Below, piece after piece: positions 54,600-64,000 of a DNA stretch of 64,000 nt; position 1 is the stretch's first letter, and every line of letters begins with the position of its first letter. The stretch comes from Microbulbifer hydrolyticus (lineage in GTDB: Bacteria > Pseudomonadota > Gammaproteobacteria > Pseudomonadales > Cellvibrionaceae): the NCBI RefSeq assembly GCF_009931115.1, contig NZ_CP047491.1:4122001-4186000 (forward strand), written 5' to 3'. Position numbers and translations under genes: made by a program. Below the pieces are notes generated by a model, which was not told the DNA's origin, did not search any database, and saw only the letters and a program-made list of their open reading frames with translations.

Positions 54600-55031
54600 T
54601 CACTGCGCGCGCAGGGCATTTTTTAATTGTTGGGTTTCGTTGACACCGATAAGACCATCAATCTTCAGCTCGCCATCAAACTCACACACCATGTAGCGTG
54701 TAATCGCACTGTAAATCTGCCGGGGTTTGTCACCACGAGTATCCAGCAGCACCCAATTTAGCGTTGCGAGGCTAGTGTTTTCATTGAGTTCGATCACATC
54801 GGTGACCGCACCCACGATCTGATCTACCGCCAGCCTTTCATACAGCTTCAACAGCTTGTTCACCCGCCCGACAAAATAGTCCCGACTGAGCTCTGATTTC
54901 TGTCCGCTGGAAAAATAGTAGTGGATGGGAAAACGGTAGAAATCCGCGATCTGTTCCGCATCGCGCGCCTCGAACAGGCGACGGTACTCCAGGAACAGTT
55001 TGTTGATGTCTTCCAAACGAGCCTTGTGCAT
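54600..55031 (-). CDS. SnoaL/NTF2-like fold protein
   Basis: A 143-residue soluble protein. RLFEARDAEQIADFYRFPIH and DVIELNENTSLATLNWVLLD resemble the cone-shaped NTF2-like fold (SnoaL or DUF4440 relatives). Such proteins are common next to hemF or aroE and have diverse or no enzymatic functions. It is 31 bases upstream of aroE and 18 bases downstream of hemF, so it is in this transcription unit. Confidence 0.65.
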   Translation of the reverse strand: MHKARLEDINKLFLEYRRLFEARDAEQIADFYRFPIHYYFSSGQKSELSRDYFVGRVNKLLKLYERLAVDQIVGAVTDVIELNENTSLATLNWVLLDTRGDKPRQIYSAITRYMVCEFDGELKIDGLIGVNETQQLKNALRAQ

Positions 55032-55049
55032 GGCGATTGCCTTTTAAAT

Positions 55050-56009
<960 letters not shown>

Positions 56010-56597
56010 TCAACCGGCGCGCACAATGCGGCCGCTGGCGGCATCGCGAATTTCACTGGGTGCGCGGCGACCACCGGTGTCACCACCACCGACAAAGTCC
56101 AGCTGATCGCCAAAATAGCGCAGCACCTGAAACTTGTGCCGCGCGGGCTGACAGCCAGCGGGATTGGCGGAGGTGGAAACGATAGCACCGCCAAAGGCGC
56201 GCGTTAGTGCAGCTGTAAATGGATGCGCGGTATGGCGCAGGGCCACACTGTGGTGAATGCCACTGATCCACGGAGGAACCTGATCGAAGTGCGGCACCAG
56301 CCAGGTGACCGGTCCCGGCCATGTGGCATCGATACGGGCGCGCTGGTCGCCGCTGAGATTATGCAGCAGGCCGCCAAAATGGCCGGCGTCACCGGATACC
56401 AGGATCAAGCCCTTTTCCAGTGGCCGGTTTTTCAGTTGCAGCAAGCGATGTACCGCATCCGGGTTGGAAGGGTCGCAAGCCAGACCCCAGACGGACTCCG
56501 TTGGGTGGGCAATCACGCCGCCGTCAGCGATTGCGCGGGCGGCGCTAACCAGGTTGAGGCTTGAGCTCAGAAGGATCGGGTTTTGTTTCTCAGGCAA
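56010..56597 (-). CDS. tsaC: threonylcarbamoyl-AMP synthase (TsaC/RimN)
   Basis: A 195-residue YrdC-fold enzyme that makes the precursor for t6A modification of tRNAs reading ANN codons. VIAHPTESVWGLACDPSNPD is the ATP site, LLQLKNRPLEKGLILVSGD the family KxR-type motif, and IVSTSANPAGCQPAR the SxN motif. Length is as in E. coli (190), and it lies next to hemF and aroE, the same context as in Pseudomonas. Confidence 0.93.
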   Translation of the reverse strand: MPEKQNPILLSSSLNLVSAARAIADGGVIAHPTESVWGLACDPSNPDAVHRLLQLKNRPLEKGLILVSGDAGHFGGLLHNLSGDQRARIDATWPGPVTWLVPHFDQVPPWISGIHHSVALRHTAHPFTAALTRAFGGAIVSTSANPAGCQPARHKFQVLRYFGDQLDFVGGGDTGGRRAPSEIRDAASGRIVRAG

Positions 56598-56731
56598 GGG
56601 TCGGGACTCTCTTGGCCTTGCGATGCGGCAGAGACAGCGGCCGCATCAATCTAATGGAAGTGGGTGCGCCGCACATTAGCGGATACTATCAGCCTAGACA
56701 AGCTGACCCGGTGCCGCGCACCTGTCCACCC

Positions 56732-57904
56732 TTACTGTTCGTAGCTGACCCGGTAAATGACGCCGGCCTGATCATCCGATACCAGCACAGCACCGTCGGG
56801 CATCACCAGAACATCCACCGGGCGGCCCCAGTTCTGTTCCCCCTGAAGCCAGCCATCAATAAACGGCTTGTAGGAAGTCGCCTTCCCCTTGTCATCCAGG
56901 GTAACCATGGTCACGCGGTAACCGATCTTTTTACTGCGGTTCCAGGAGCCATGTTCCGCAATCAATACCTGATTTTTATATTCCGCCGGGAACTGACTAC
57001 CGGTGTAGAACTTCACACCGAGCGGTGCCACGTGCGGGCCCAGCTCCTGTACCGGCGGCACGTAGGCACTGCACGACTTGGCGTCACCACCCGCTTCTTT
57101 GCCAAACTCGGGATCGGAGATGTCGTCGCCATGACAGTAGGGATAGCCGAAATGCATTCCCGGCTCGGGTGCGGTATTCAGTTCGCACGGAGGAATGTCA
57201 TCGCCCAGCATGTCGCGCCCATTGTCGGTAAACCACAGGTTTTTGGTCACAGGATGCCAGGTGAATCCCACGGTGTTGCGCACGCCTTCCGCCCAGGTCT
57301 CGGTTTTCACGACCTTGTCACCTTCGATCTTCACGCGCTGGATATTGGCGAAGCCCGGTTCGTCACAGATATTGCACGGCGCGCCGATGGGCACATACAG
57401 CCAGCCATCCGGCCCGAAGGCGATGTACTTCCAGCCGTGGTGGCGTTCGGTGGGAAACTGGTCGGTGATCACTACCGGCTCCGGCGGGTTGTCGAGGCGG
57501 GACTCGATGTCGTCCAGGCGCAGAATCTTGCTGACCGCGCTGATATAGAGGTCGCCATCTTTGAACGCGACGCCAGTCGGGGAGGTAAGTCCTTCGGCCA
57601 CCACTTTCACCGAATCCGCCTTGTTATCACCGTTTTCATCAACAATGGCGTAGACCTTTCCCGGGCGCAAAGAGCCCACAAACAGCGTGCCCTTGTCACC
57701 ACGCGCCATATGCCGCGCATTGGGCACATCATCGGCGTAGATTTCGATGCTGAAGCCCTCGGGCAGGTTCAGCTTATCCAGGTGGATATCACTTTTTTCT
57801 GCGTGGGCGCCAGCGGCACCGATCACCAGGGCGCAGGCCAGGGCCTGGCGGCAAGTGTTACGAATTACGGAAGGGCTGGAAGAAAGATGCGCGAACAGAC
57901 CCAT
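56732..57904 (-). CDS. PQQ-type sugar (sorbosone-like) dehydrogenase
   Basis: A 390-residue exported beta-propeller protein (signal ending AHA). It has FSIEIYADDVPNARHMARGD, RHHGWKYIAFGPDGWLYVPI and VLIAEHGSWNRSKKIGYRVT, all features of the soluble glucose / L-sorbosone dehydrogenase family that uses PQQ. NICDEPG and SCSAYVPP give two cysteine pairs. Enzyme activity needs PQQ, and no pqq genes are in this window. It separates dprA and tsaC with 130-170 base gaps. Confidence 0.82.
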   Translation of the reverse strand: MGLFAHLSSSPSVIRNTCRQALACALVIGAAGAHAEKSDIHLDKLNLPEGFSIEIYADDVPNARHMARGDKGTLFVGSLRPGKVYAIVDENGDNKADSVKVVAEGLTSPTGVAFKDGDLYISAVSKILRLDDIESRLDNPPEPVVITDQFPTERHHGWKYIAFGPDGWLYVPIGAPCNICDEPGFANIQRVKIEGDKVVKTETWAEGVRNTVGFTWHPVTKNLWFTDNGRDMLGDDIPPCELNTAPEPGMHFGYPYCHGDDISDPEFGKEAGGDAKSCSAYVPPVQELGPHVAPLGVKFYTGSQFPAEYKNQVLIAEHGSWNRSKKIGYRVTMVTLDDKGKATSYKPFIDGWLQGEQNWGRPVDVLVMPDGAVLVSDDQAGVIYRVSYEQ

Positions 57905-58074
57905 TAACTGGTCATTCCTGTTGTTGTCGCAATGCGGTCGCTATTTCTCAGTAGCGATGGGCGGATTTCAGATGGCGACCGTAACGATTTTTTGTTAATT
58001 CGGCCAGCGCCCGCAACCCAAACGCGGGGGTTTCAGCGGATAAACCCCTGCACCTTAAGCAATATCGCAAACCG

Positions 58075-59235
58075 CTAACTCTCGGCCAGAGCGCTCAGGG
58101 TTCGCGCCCCGCTGCCGGTGAGCTGGTATCCCCCCGGTAACTGCTCCACCAGTCCTTCCAGTTCCAGATGCAGCAGGCATGCCATCAGTTCTCCCGTGTC
58201 GCCGCCGGTATCCCGCGCGAGCTGCTCGATACTGCGTGGATCACCGCCGAGAGCACGGATGATGGCACCCTGCTCACCCGGCAGACTCACCCCGGCAGTC
58301 GCCGCCTTCTCTTCAAACAAACCCGGCTGTTGCGCCATGCCGGACAGTAGGCCGCCCAGGTGCTCGACAATGTCCGCGCTGGTTTCCACCAGATGCGCAC
58401 CGTGTTTGATCATGTGGTGGCATCCCCGCGCCAGCGGGTTATGAATGGAGCCGGGAATAGCGAATACCTCCCGGTTCTGCTCCAGCGCGAGGCGCGCGGT
58501 GATCAGGGAACCGGAGCGCACGGCCGCCTCGACCAGCAGGGTGCCGACGCTGAGACCGGAAATAATGCGGTTGCGACGGGGAAAATTGCCGGCCTCCGGC
58601 GCAGTACCGAGAGGCATTTCGCTGACGATGGCGCCGTCAGCAGCGAGGATCTGCTCCGCCAATACCGCATTGCGGCGCGGGTAGACCCGGTTTACCCCGG
58701 TTCCCAGTACCGCCACGGTTTTCCCGGCGCCTTGCAGTGCGCCTTTGTGCGCGGCGGCATCGACCCCCAGCGCAAGCCCGGAAGTGATGGCAAATCCAGA
58801 CGATGCCAGTTCCGCGGCAAAGGCCTGGGCATTATCGAGTCCCGCACGACTGGCACGGCGGGCGCCCACCACCGCAATCTGAGGAAGAGACAGTGTGTCC
58901 GGATTCCCACAGAGATACAGGACCGGCGGCGGACGGGTGATTTCTTTCAGCAATGCCGGGTAGCTGTCGTGTTCCCAGTGCAGCAGATAAATACACTCCT
59001 CGGCACAGCGCTGCCGTTCTGCCAACGCCCACTGGCCCAGCTCACTGTCCATTTCCAGGCGCTGGAACTCCGCAAGTTGCGCGCGGGCGCGATCGGGTAG
59101 TTTACGGGTGAGGTTTTCGGGGGGCTGTCGCAGTGCAGCGAGGGCGGAGCCGAAGCGCTCCACGAGCTGCCAGTAGCTGGCGGGGCCAATGCCCTCGAGG
59201 CGGAGAAGGGATAGAGAAGCGGTCAACGCATCCAT
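58075..59235 (-). CDS. dprA: DNA processing protein DprA/Smf
   Basis: A 386-residue single-strand DNA-binding protein that loads RecA during natural transformation. N-terminal SAM-like helix-hairpin region, then the Rossmann-like core: IAVVGARRASRAGLDNAQAF, VAVLGTGVNRVYPRRN and EAGNFPRRNRIISGLSVGTL. The C-terminal winged helix (SIEQLARDTGGDTGELMACL) is DML1-like. Location upstream of the LysM gene near def is the usual one. Confidence 0.93.
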   Translation of the reverse strand: MDALTASLSLLRLEGIGPASYWQLVERFGSALAALRQPPENLTRKLPDRARAQLAEFQRLEMDSELGQWALAERQRCAEECIYLLHWEHDSYPALLKEITRPPPVLYLCGNPDTLSLPQIAVVGARRASRAGLDNAQAFAAELASSGFAITSGLALGVDAAAHKGALQGAGKTVAVLGTGVNRVYPRRNAVLAEQILAADGAIVSEMPLGTAPEAGNFPRRNRIISGLSVGTLLVEAAVRSGSLITARLALEQNREVFAIPGSIHNPLARGCHHMIKHGAHLVETSADIVEHLGGLLSGMAQQPGLFEEKAATAGVSLPGEQGAIIRALGGDPRSIEQLARDTGGDTGELMACLLHLELEGLVEQLPGGYQLTGSGARTLSALAES

Positions 59236-59268
59236 GCGTCGGGAACCTCCGTGGAATGTTTTTTGTAC

Positions 59269-59291
59269 GAGCGCGGCACCCTGCCGCGCTC
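59269..59291. other. perfect hairpin between the LysM gene and dprA
   Basis: GAGCGCGGCA (59269-59278) pairs perfectly with TGCCGCGCTC (59282-59291), three-base loop. No T-run follows, so it is probably an intercistronic stabiliser rather than a full terminator. Confidence 0.55.
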
Positions 59292-59302
59292 AAACCCTCT
59301 TC

Positions 59303-60370
59303 TTAGGGGTTTCTGACCAGGTCCATCACCGCGAGCGGCTTGTCGGCTTCCAGTACCAGTCCGAGGCTCATTTTTTCGAAGCTGCGGAACACCATCAGCA
59401 CACCAGCGCGCTCGTCCGGCAGTTTCACGCTCTCGCGAGCCAGTCGGTCGCGCACGGTGGCACCGCGCTTGTAGATGGCGAGCACATGGCCGGGCTCCAG
59501 GCCTTCGCGCAGGCCGCGGTTGATCGCAACCACGTCGTACTTCGCAACCTGGGTGACACCCTCCTCCACGCCGAGGATAACGCCGTCCACCGGAACCGAT
59601 GGCGCGCCGGGCTGGAACAGGGCAGCTATTGCCCGCTCCTCAACCGGCAGCAGGCGGTCCTGCAGGCGGATATCACGGCTGGTGCGGGTAACGTCCAGTG
59701 TGGCCACTGCGAATTCGGTGTTGGCGTTGTCCTCATCCAGCTGACGCAGGTCCACAGAGCCCACGTCCAGAGCCTGCTGGCCCAGTTCTTCACCCGTGTA
59801 GGGGTCCGCGTAGACCGGGCCCGGGCGATAAATGCCGTAGGAGGCCAGTGGCTCGCGGAAGTCGCCGCGGGCGTAAATCTTTTCGCCCGCGCCCATCAGA
59901 ATGCGCTGGTCCTGCCCGGAGATCACATAAGGCACGCCCTGGAACGCGCCCGGACCGACGATGCGGGTGCGGGACAGGAAGGCATTGATGGCATCCAGCG
60001 GGATGGCGGGGATCGCGCTGCCGATAGGTTCGCGGCGTACCGCCGGGCCGAGGCGGTTGTTACTGGCCGGGCTCAGCTTGTAGGCAGTGGGTGCGCGCTC
60101 CAGCTCCAGGCGCGGCTGACCATCGATATACACGAGGTTCAGACGATCGCCGGGATAAATAAGGTGGGGGTTCTCTACCTGGGGGTTTACCTGCCAGATT
60201 TCCGGCCAGTACCAGGGCTGGGAGAGGAAAGTCCCGGAGATATCCCAGAGGGTGTCCCCCTTCTGCACGATGTAGGTGTCCGGGTGGTCGGGCTTGAGAC
60301 GCGAGTCTTGCGCCTGCAGGCCAAAGGTCGCCAGCAAGGTTGCGGCGGCGGCCAGGATTATTTTTTTCAT
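59303..60370 (-). CDS. LysM-domain periplasmic protein
   Basis: A 355-residue exported protein (signal ending LQA). It has one LysM module at residues about 30-80, YIVQKGDTLWDISGTFLSQP and PEIWQVNPQVENPHLIYPGD, which binds peptidoglycan. The rest is a mixed beta region containing LEPGHVLAIYKRGATVRDRL. A gene of this kind is found between dprA and def in Pseudomonas. It is divergent from def with 282 bases between. Confidence 0.88.
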   Translation of the reverse strand: MKKIILAAAATLLATFGLQAQDSRLKPDHPDTYIVQKGDTLWDISGTFLSQPWYWPEIWQVNPQVENPHLIYPGDRLNLVYIDGQPRLELERAPTAYKLSPASNNRLGPAVRREPIGSAIPAIPLDAINAFLSRTRIVGPGAFQGVPYVISGQDQRILMGAGEKIYARGDFREPLASYGIYRPGPVYADPYTGEELGQQALDVGSVDLRQLDEDNANTEFAVATLDVTRTSRDIRLQDRLLPVEERAIAALFQPGAPSVPVDGVILGVEEGVTQVAKYDVVAINRGLREGLEPGHVLAIYKRGATVRDRLARESVKLPDERAGVLMVFRSFEKMSLGLVLEADKPLAVMDLVRNP

Positions 60371-60516
60371 GGAAGCATTCCTATGCTTTTTTATCGCTAA
60401 CGCTGGAGGCCTAAGTGTCTGCTGAATCTGTCTGCGGCTATCGCTGCGGGTTTATATCGCTATAATCTCACAGCGCTGGACCGGTGGCGGCTTACGTCGC
60501 CGGGGTGGAGGAGCGA

Positions 60517-60556
60517 AAAGGGCGCCATATGGCGACCTTTATGGCTGTATAGCCAT
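60517..60556. other. adjacent palindromes upstream of def
   Basis: A near-perfect 24-base palindrome (60517-60540, centre CGCCATATGGCG) is followed directly by the hairpin ATGGCT-GTAT-AGCCAT (60541-60556). They lie between divergent genes and could be a regulator site or RNA structure in the def leader. Confidence 0.5.
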
Positions 60557-60652
60557 CACGCGGAAAGAGCCCCCCAATTCAGCAAATTTCAAGCGCGATC
60601 ATTATGTTATCAGCGCAAGTTCCACTAAGACTAGAAGTTTGTCACAGGTGTT

Positions 60653-61159
60653 ATGGCCAAACTGGAAATACTGGAATTCCCCGATCCCCGTCTGCGCAAG
60701 GTTGCGGAGTCCGTCACCGAGGTGACGGATGCGCACCGCGCGCTGATCGATGACATGTTCGAGACGATGTATGAGGCGCCGGGCGTGGGCCTGGCGGCGA
60801 CGCAGGTCAATGTGCACGAGCGCATTGTGGTGATCGATGTGTCGGAGGATCAGAGCGAGCCGCTGGTGCTGATCAACCCCGAGGTTGAGGTGCTGGATGC
60901 GGAAATTCACAAGTATGATGAGGGCTGCCTGTCGGTGCCCGGGTTCTACGAGACGGTACAGCGACCACGCAAGATCCGCCTCAAGGCGCTGGACCGCAAC
61001 GGCGAGGCCTACGCGGTAGAGGCCGAGGGACTGCTGGCGGTGTGCATCCAGCACGAGATCGATCACCTGGATGGCAAGCTGTTTGTGGATTACATCTCGC
61101 CACTGAAGCGCAACCGTATTCGCTCCAAGCTGGAAAAAGCCCACCGTCAGCGGGCCTGA
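60653..61159 (+). CDS. def: peptide deformylase
   Basis: A 168-residue metalloenzyme that removes the formyl group from new proteins. All three motifs are present: [23 protein letters not shown] (metal-binding Cys) and [16 protein letters not shown] (metal-binding His pair and catalytic Glu). It is first in the def-fmt-rsmB-trkA series. Confidence 0.97.
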   Translation: MAKLEILEFPDPRLRKVAESVTEVTDAHRALIDDMFETMYEAPGVGLAATQVNVHERIVVIDVSEDQSEPLVLINPEVEVLDAEIHKYDEGCLSVPGFYETVQRPRKIRLKALDRNGEAYAVEAEGLLAVCIQHEIDHLDGKLFVDYISPLKRNRIRSKLEKAHRQRA

Positions 61160-61189
61160 TCTTTGTGGTTCTTTTGCGGGTCCCGTGGC

Positions 61190-61301
61190 GGCTAAGCACT
61201 GGCTACCTGTTTTCAGAACCGCTGTGAATACATCCCTGTACGCTGCGTCGGCGACGTCCCTGTCGCCGACGCTTCTGAAAACAGGTACCCAGCACTTAGC
61301 C
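61190..61301 (-). repeat. double-hairpin intergenic element, copy 2
   Basis: Arms 61190-61218 and 61273-61301 match at 26 of 29 positions. Inside are an 11-pair stem (61245-61255/61262-61272), whose loop reads AGGGAC on the minus strand, and TACA-GGGA-TGTA (61229-61240, minus strand). The minus-strand sequence GTACAGGGATGT equals the CsrA consensus RUACARGGAUGU. It lies between def and fmt, in the opposite orientation to copies 1 and 3. Confidence 0.87.
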
Positions 61302-61360
61302 TTCAATTCTGCCTGCAGGACTTCGCTGATAGTCCACATTCTCACTACCGAAGAATTTTC

Positions 61361-62329
61361 ATGAGCCTGAATATCATCTTTGCCGGCACCCCCGACTTTG
61401 CCGCCATACACCTGCAGACCCTGCTCGATAGCGAACACAAGGTGATCGCCGTCTACAGCCAGCCAGACCGCCCCGCCGGTCGCGGCAAGAAACTACTGGC
61501 AAGCCCGGTGAAACAGCTGGCGCTGGAACACGGGATTCCGGTGTACCAGCCGCTGTCCCTGCGCGATGAAAACGCCCAGAAAGAGCTGGCGGCATTGAAC
61601 CCCGATGTGATGGTGGTAGTGGCCTACGGGCTGATCCTGCCGCAGGCGGTACTGGATACGCCGCGCCTGGGCTGTGTGAATGTGCACGCCTCTTTATTAC
61701 CGCGCTGGCGCGGTGCCGCGCCGATCCAGCGGGCGGTGGAGGCCGGCGACGCCGAGAGTGGTGTGGCGATCATGCAGATGGAAGCCGGGCTGGATACCGG
61801 GCCGGTGCTGGTTGAGGCGCGCACGCGCATTGCCGCGAACGAGACCGGCGGCAGCCTGCACGACAAGCTTGCCGGGCTCGGTGGTCCGGCATTGCTGGAG
61901 GCGCTGACGCTACTGGAAAGTGGCACCGCGCAACCGCAAGTGCAGGATGATGCGCTGGCCAATTACGCGGGCAAGATTAGTAAAGAAGAAGCGCGACTGG
62001 ACTGGGCGCGTCCAGCGGCTGAACTCGAGCGGTTGGTTCGCGCATTCAACCCGTTTCCGGTGTGCTGGACCGAGTATCTCGATAGCAAGGGCAAGCCGCA
62101 GCGCTTGCGGGTATATGCGGCCAGGCACGAGCAGGGTTGCCATACCGATGTGCCGGGGACGGTTCTCTCCGCCGACGACGAGGGCGTTCTGGTGGCCTGC
62201 GGGCGCGAGGCGTTGCGCCTGACTCAACTACAATTGCCGGGCAAGAAGGCGCTGCCGGTGGCGGAAATCCTCAAGGGCTACCGCGAACTGTTCCAACCCG
62301 GCACCCAGCTAGGCCAGAGCCATGAGTGA
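61361..62329 (+). CDS. fmt: methionyl-tRNA formyltransferase
   Basis: A 322-residue enzyme that formylates initiator Met-t[23 protein letters not shown] opens the catalytic domain, and [20 protein letters not shown] carries the active-site histidine and SLLPxWRG motif. The C-terminal tRNA-binding domain is [20 protein letters not shown] and beyond. It overlaps rsmB by eight bases. Its partner deformylase is encoded upstream, with repeat copy 2 between. Confidence 0.97.
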   Translation: MSLNIIFAGTPDFAAIHLQTLLDSEHKVIAVYSQPDRPAGRGKKLLASPVKQLALEHGIPVYQPLSLRDENAQKELAALNPDVMVVVAYGLILPQAVLDTPRLGCVNVHASLLPRWRGAAPIQRAVEAGDAESGVAIMQMEAGLDTGPVLVEARTRIAANETGGSLHDKLAGLGGPALLEALTLLESGTAQPQVQDDALANYAGKISKEEARLDWARPAAELERLVRAFNPFPVCWTEYLDSKGKPQRLRVYAARHEQGCHTDVPGTVLSADDEGVLVACGREALRLTQLQLPGKKALPVAEILKGYRELFQPGTQLGQSHE

Positions 62330-63650
62330 TTCAGCGAAGAACTCCGCGAAGGACGCCCGCGCCCTCGCCGCCCGCGTCATCGCGCGCCTGTACCAGGACC
62401 GCGGCTCACTGCAGCGGCTTCTGCCCTGGGCGGAGAAGCAGGTGGATGAAAAGGACCGTGCCCTGTTACGGGAACTCTGTTACGGCACCGCGCGGTTTGC
62501 GCCACGATTGGAGCTGATCCTCGGCAAACTGTCGAAAAAACCCGTAAAAGATGAAGAGCTCGCCGCGCTGATGCTGGTGGGCCTGTACCAGCTCGAGTAC
62601 ACCCGAATCCCCGACCACGCCGCCATCGGCGCCACGGTGGAAGCCGCCCGCGCGCTCAAGCTGGGCCATGCCACCGGGGTAGTGAACGGCGTATTGCGCA
62701 ACGCCCTGCGCAATAAGGAAACACTCACTCGCAAGCTTTCCGGCAACCCCCAGTTCAGCTCCGCACACCCGGAGTGGCTACAACAGGCCATCAAGGCCGC
62801 CTGGGGCACGGAAGCGCGGACCCTGTTCAATGCCAATAATGAAAACCCGCCCATGACCCTGCGGGTGAACCTGTCGAAAACCAGTCGCGACGACTACCTC
62901 GGGCAACTGAACGACGCGGGCATCCCCGCCGAGCCCTGTGAAATTTCCCAGGCCGGACTGGTACTGGAAAGCCCCGTCGCCGTCGCCCGCCTGCCCGGTT
63001 TCGAAGACGGCCTCGTCAGCGTACAGGACCAGTCCGCCCAGCTCGCCGGCCCGTTACTGGACCCGCAGCCCGGCGAAAAAATACTCGATGCCTGCGCCGC
63101 CCCCGGCGGCAAAACCTGCCATCTGCTCGAAATTCAACCGGATCTCGACCTCAGCGCCCTCGATATTGAAGAAGAGCGCCTCGACCGCGTGATCGAAAAC
63201 CTCGAGCGCCTCGGTGTGGGCGCGCAGATCATCTGTGCCGACGCCGCCGAACCGGAACACTGGTGGGATGGCGCGCCCTTTGACCGCATCCTCCTCGACG
63301 CCCCCTGCTCGGCCACCGGCGTCATCCGCCGCAACCCGGACATCAAACTGCTGCGCCGCCCAGAGGACATCCCCGAACTGGCCGAGCTGCAGGGCAAAAT
63401 CCTGCGCGCAATGTGGCGCCTGTTAAAACCTGGCGGCACCCTCCTCTACGCTACCTGTTCCATACTCCCAGAGGAAAACAGCGCTCAAGTGGCGCGCTTC
63501 ATTGCGGAGACACCGGATGCGAGGGACAATACGCCGCAATTGCTGAACGAACAGCCCTGGGGGCTGCCGCAGGATGCGGGCATGCAACTGCTTCCCGGCA
63601 TTCACGCGGGCGACGGTTTCTACTACGCAAAGCTGGAAAAAGCCCAGTAA
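62322..63650 (+). CDS. rsmB: 16S rRNA (cytosine-967-C5) methyltransferase
   Basis: A 442-residue RNA methyltransferase (Sun/Fmu). The N-terminal NusB-like RNA-binding domain is [20 protein letters not shown] and onward. The SAM domain has [30 protein letters not shown] (motif I), [15 protein letters not shown] (catalytic Cys in PCS) and [16 protein letters not shown] (second Cys). The start overlaps fmt by eight bases. Confidence 0.96.
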   Translation: MSDSAKNSAKDARALAARVIARLYQDRGSLQRLLPWAEKQVDEKDRALLRELCYGTARFAPRLELILGKLSKKPVKDEELAALMLVGLYQLEYTRIPDHAAIGATVEAARALKLGHATGVVNGVLRNALRNKETLTRKLSGNPQFSSAHPEWLQQAIKAAWGTEARTLFNANNENPPMTLRVNLSKTSRDDYLGQLNDAGIPAEPCEISQAGLVLESPVAVARLPGFEDGLVSVQDQSAQLAGPLLDPQPGEKILDACAAPGGKTCHLLEIQPDLDLSALDIEEERLDRVIENLERLGVGAQIICADAAEPEHWWDGAPFDRILLDAPCSATGVIRRNPDIKLLRRPEDIPELAELQGKILRAMWRLLKPGGTLLYATCSILPEENSAQVARFIAETPDARDNTPQLLNEQPWGLPQDAGMQLLPGIHAGDGFYYAKLEKAQ

Positions 63651-63700
63651 GGCCCTTTCCGCTTACGAAGCAAATACGTACAAATTGAAGCCCGGTTAGC

Positions 63701-63789
63701 GGGTGTAGGTTTTCAGGAGCGTCGCAAACAGGACGTTTGCGCTGCAGCGCCCAGGGATGGGTTCACCGCGGTCCTGAAAACCTACACCC
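63701..63789 (+). repeat. double-hairpin intergenic element, copy 3
   Basis: A perfect 18-base inverted repeat (63701-63718 with 63772-63789) encloses CGCAAAC-AGGAC-GTTTGCG (63723-63741) and CCCA-GGGA-TGGG (63750-63761). Its core GCAGCGCCCAGGGATGGG and the following TTCACCGCGG align with copy 2 read on the minus strand. It lies between rsmB and trkA. Confidence 0.87.
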
Positions 63790-63873
63790 GGTGCTTGGGC
63801 GCCGCCGCATTAGCAACAGAGCTTCTGCGGACTTGGCGTAAAGGCCAATCAATAAAAGGCCAGTATTTCGCAT

Positions 63874-64000
63874 ATGAAAATCATTATTCTCGGCGCCGGC
63901 CAGGTCGGTGGATCACTGGCGGAAAGTCTCGCTTCGGAACGCAACGATATTGTTCTGGTAGACAGCGACGAGAAGACCCTGCGCGAGTTGCGCGACCGCA
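63874..64000 (+). CDS. trkA: Trk potassium uptake protein TrkA, 3' end beyond window
   Basis: The first 42 residues, [20 protein letters not shown] and [18 protein letters not shown], form the N-terminal Rossmann fold (RCK domain) that binds NAD. TrkA is the cytoplasmic gating subunit of the Trk K+ transporter. In Pseudomonas it follows fmt and rsmB, as here. The rest lies outside the window. Confidence 0.92.
   Translation, partial: MKIIILGAGQVGGSLAESLASERNDIVLVDSDEKTLRELRDR

Noticed and set aside
56561-57907. 448-codon plus-strand open frame
   Set aside because: It is antisense to the PQQ-type dehydrogenase gene, which has a signal peptide and family motifs.
59189-60400. 403-codon plus-strand open frame
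   Set aside because: It is antisense to the LysM gene; no domain or signal is seen in it.

Overview
The window looks like a near-origin chromosomal segment of a marine gammaproteobacterium. Gene content and order (cox/ctaA/cyoE/sco cluster; polA next to engB; prlC with a YheV-type protein; aroE-hemF-tsaC-dprA-LysM facing def-fmt-rsmB-trkA) match the Pseudomonas/Cellvibrio/Microbulbifer side of the class. This assignment is from synteny and protein features only; no database was searched.

Layout. 1-9010: a minus-strand, visibly AT-richer polysaccharide cluster with four glycosyltransferases of the GT2/GT4 type, a WecG/TagA-type transferase, an O-antigen ligase/polymerase-like membrane protein and three sulfotransferases (the last one cut by the window edge). 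It probably makes a sulfated surface glycan. 9570-11350: ferredoxin-NADP reductase fpr and its divergent LysR regulator. 11352-14180: a divergent pair made of an ATP-grasp RimK-like ligase and a GNAT/C39-peptidase fusion, a conserved but functionally unexplained pair. 14274-23336: a minus-strand run of envelope and periplasmic genes (two lipoproteins, an M28 peptidase, an MBL-like protein, an ACT-domain protein, a tandem pair of secreted paralogues, a c-type cytochrome resembling the N-terminal part of FTR1 permeases, a DsbA and cytochrome c4). 23474-27702: engB and polA, with about 800 bp between them that holds two minus-strand intrinsic terminators and several hairpins where E. coli has Spot 42 and Pseudomonas has ErsA.

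27902-31094: a small secreted protein and the znuA / znuCB zinc importer genes, divergent around a near-palindromic Zur-like site; znuC appears to start at CTG. 31105-32567: three small membrane proteins and a CPBP protease. 32651-41608: the complete caa3/aa3 cytochrome c oxidase cluster with its heme A and copper assembly genes. 42027-48074: a MATE exporter, hypothetical genes, yheV, prlC and a gamma-class carbonic anhydrase. 48258-50650: an M20 amidohydrolase and a deiminase that could together break down a guanidino compound. 50741-59235: a cytochrome c, purK/purE, aroE, an NTF2-like protein, hemF, tsaC, a PQQ-type sugar dehydrogenase and dprA. 59303-64000: a LysM protein, then def, fmt, rsmB and the start of trkA.

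The main structure not explained by genes is a family of three intergenic elements (49568-49677, 61190-61301, 63701-63789). Each has long outer inverted-repeat arms enclosing two short hairpins with AGGA/GGGA loops. Outer and inner stems differ in sequence between copies but stay complementary, and one copy contains an exact match to the CsrA/RsmA binding consensus. No tRNA, rRNA, CRISPR array, insertion sequence or prophage was recognised.
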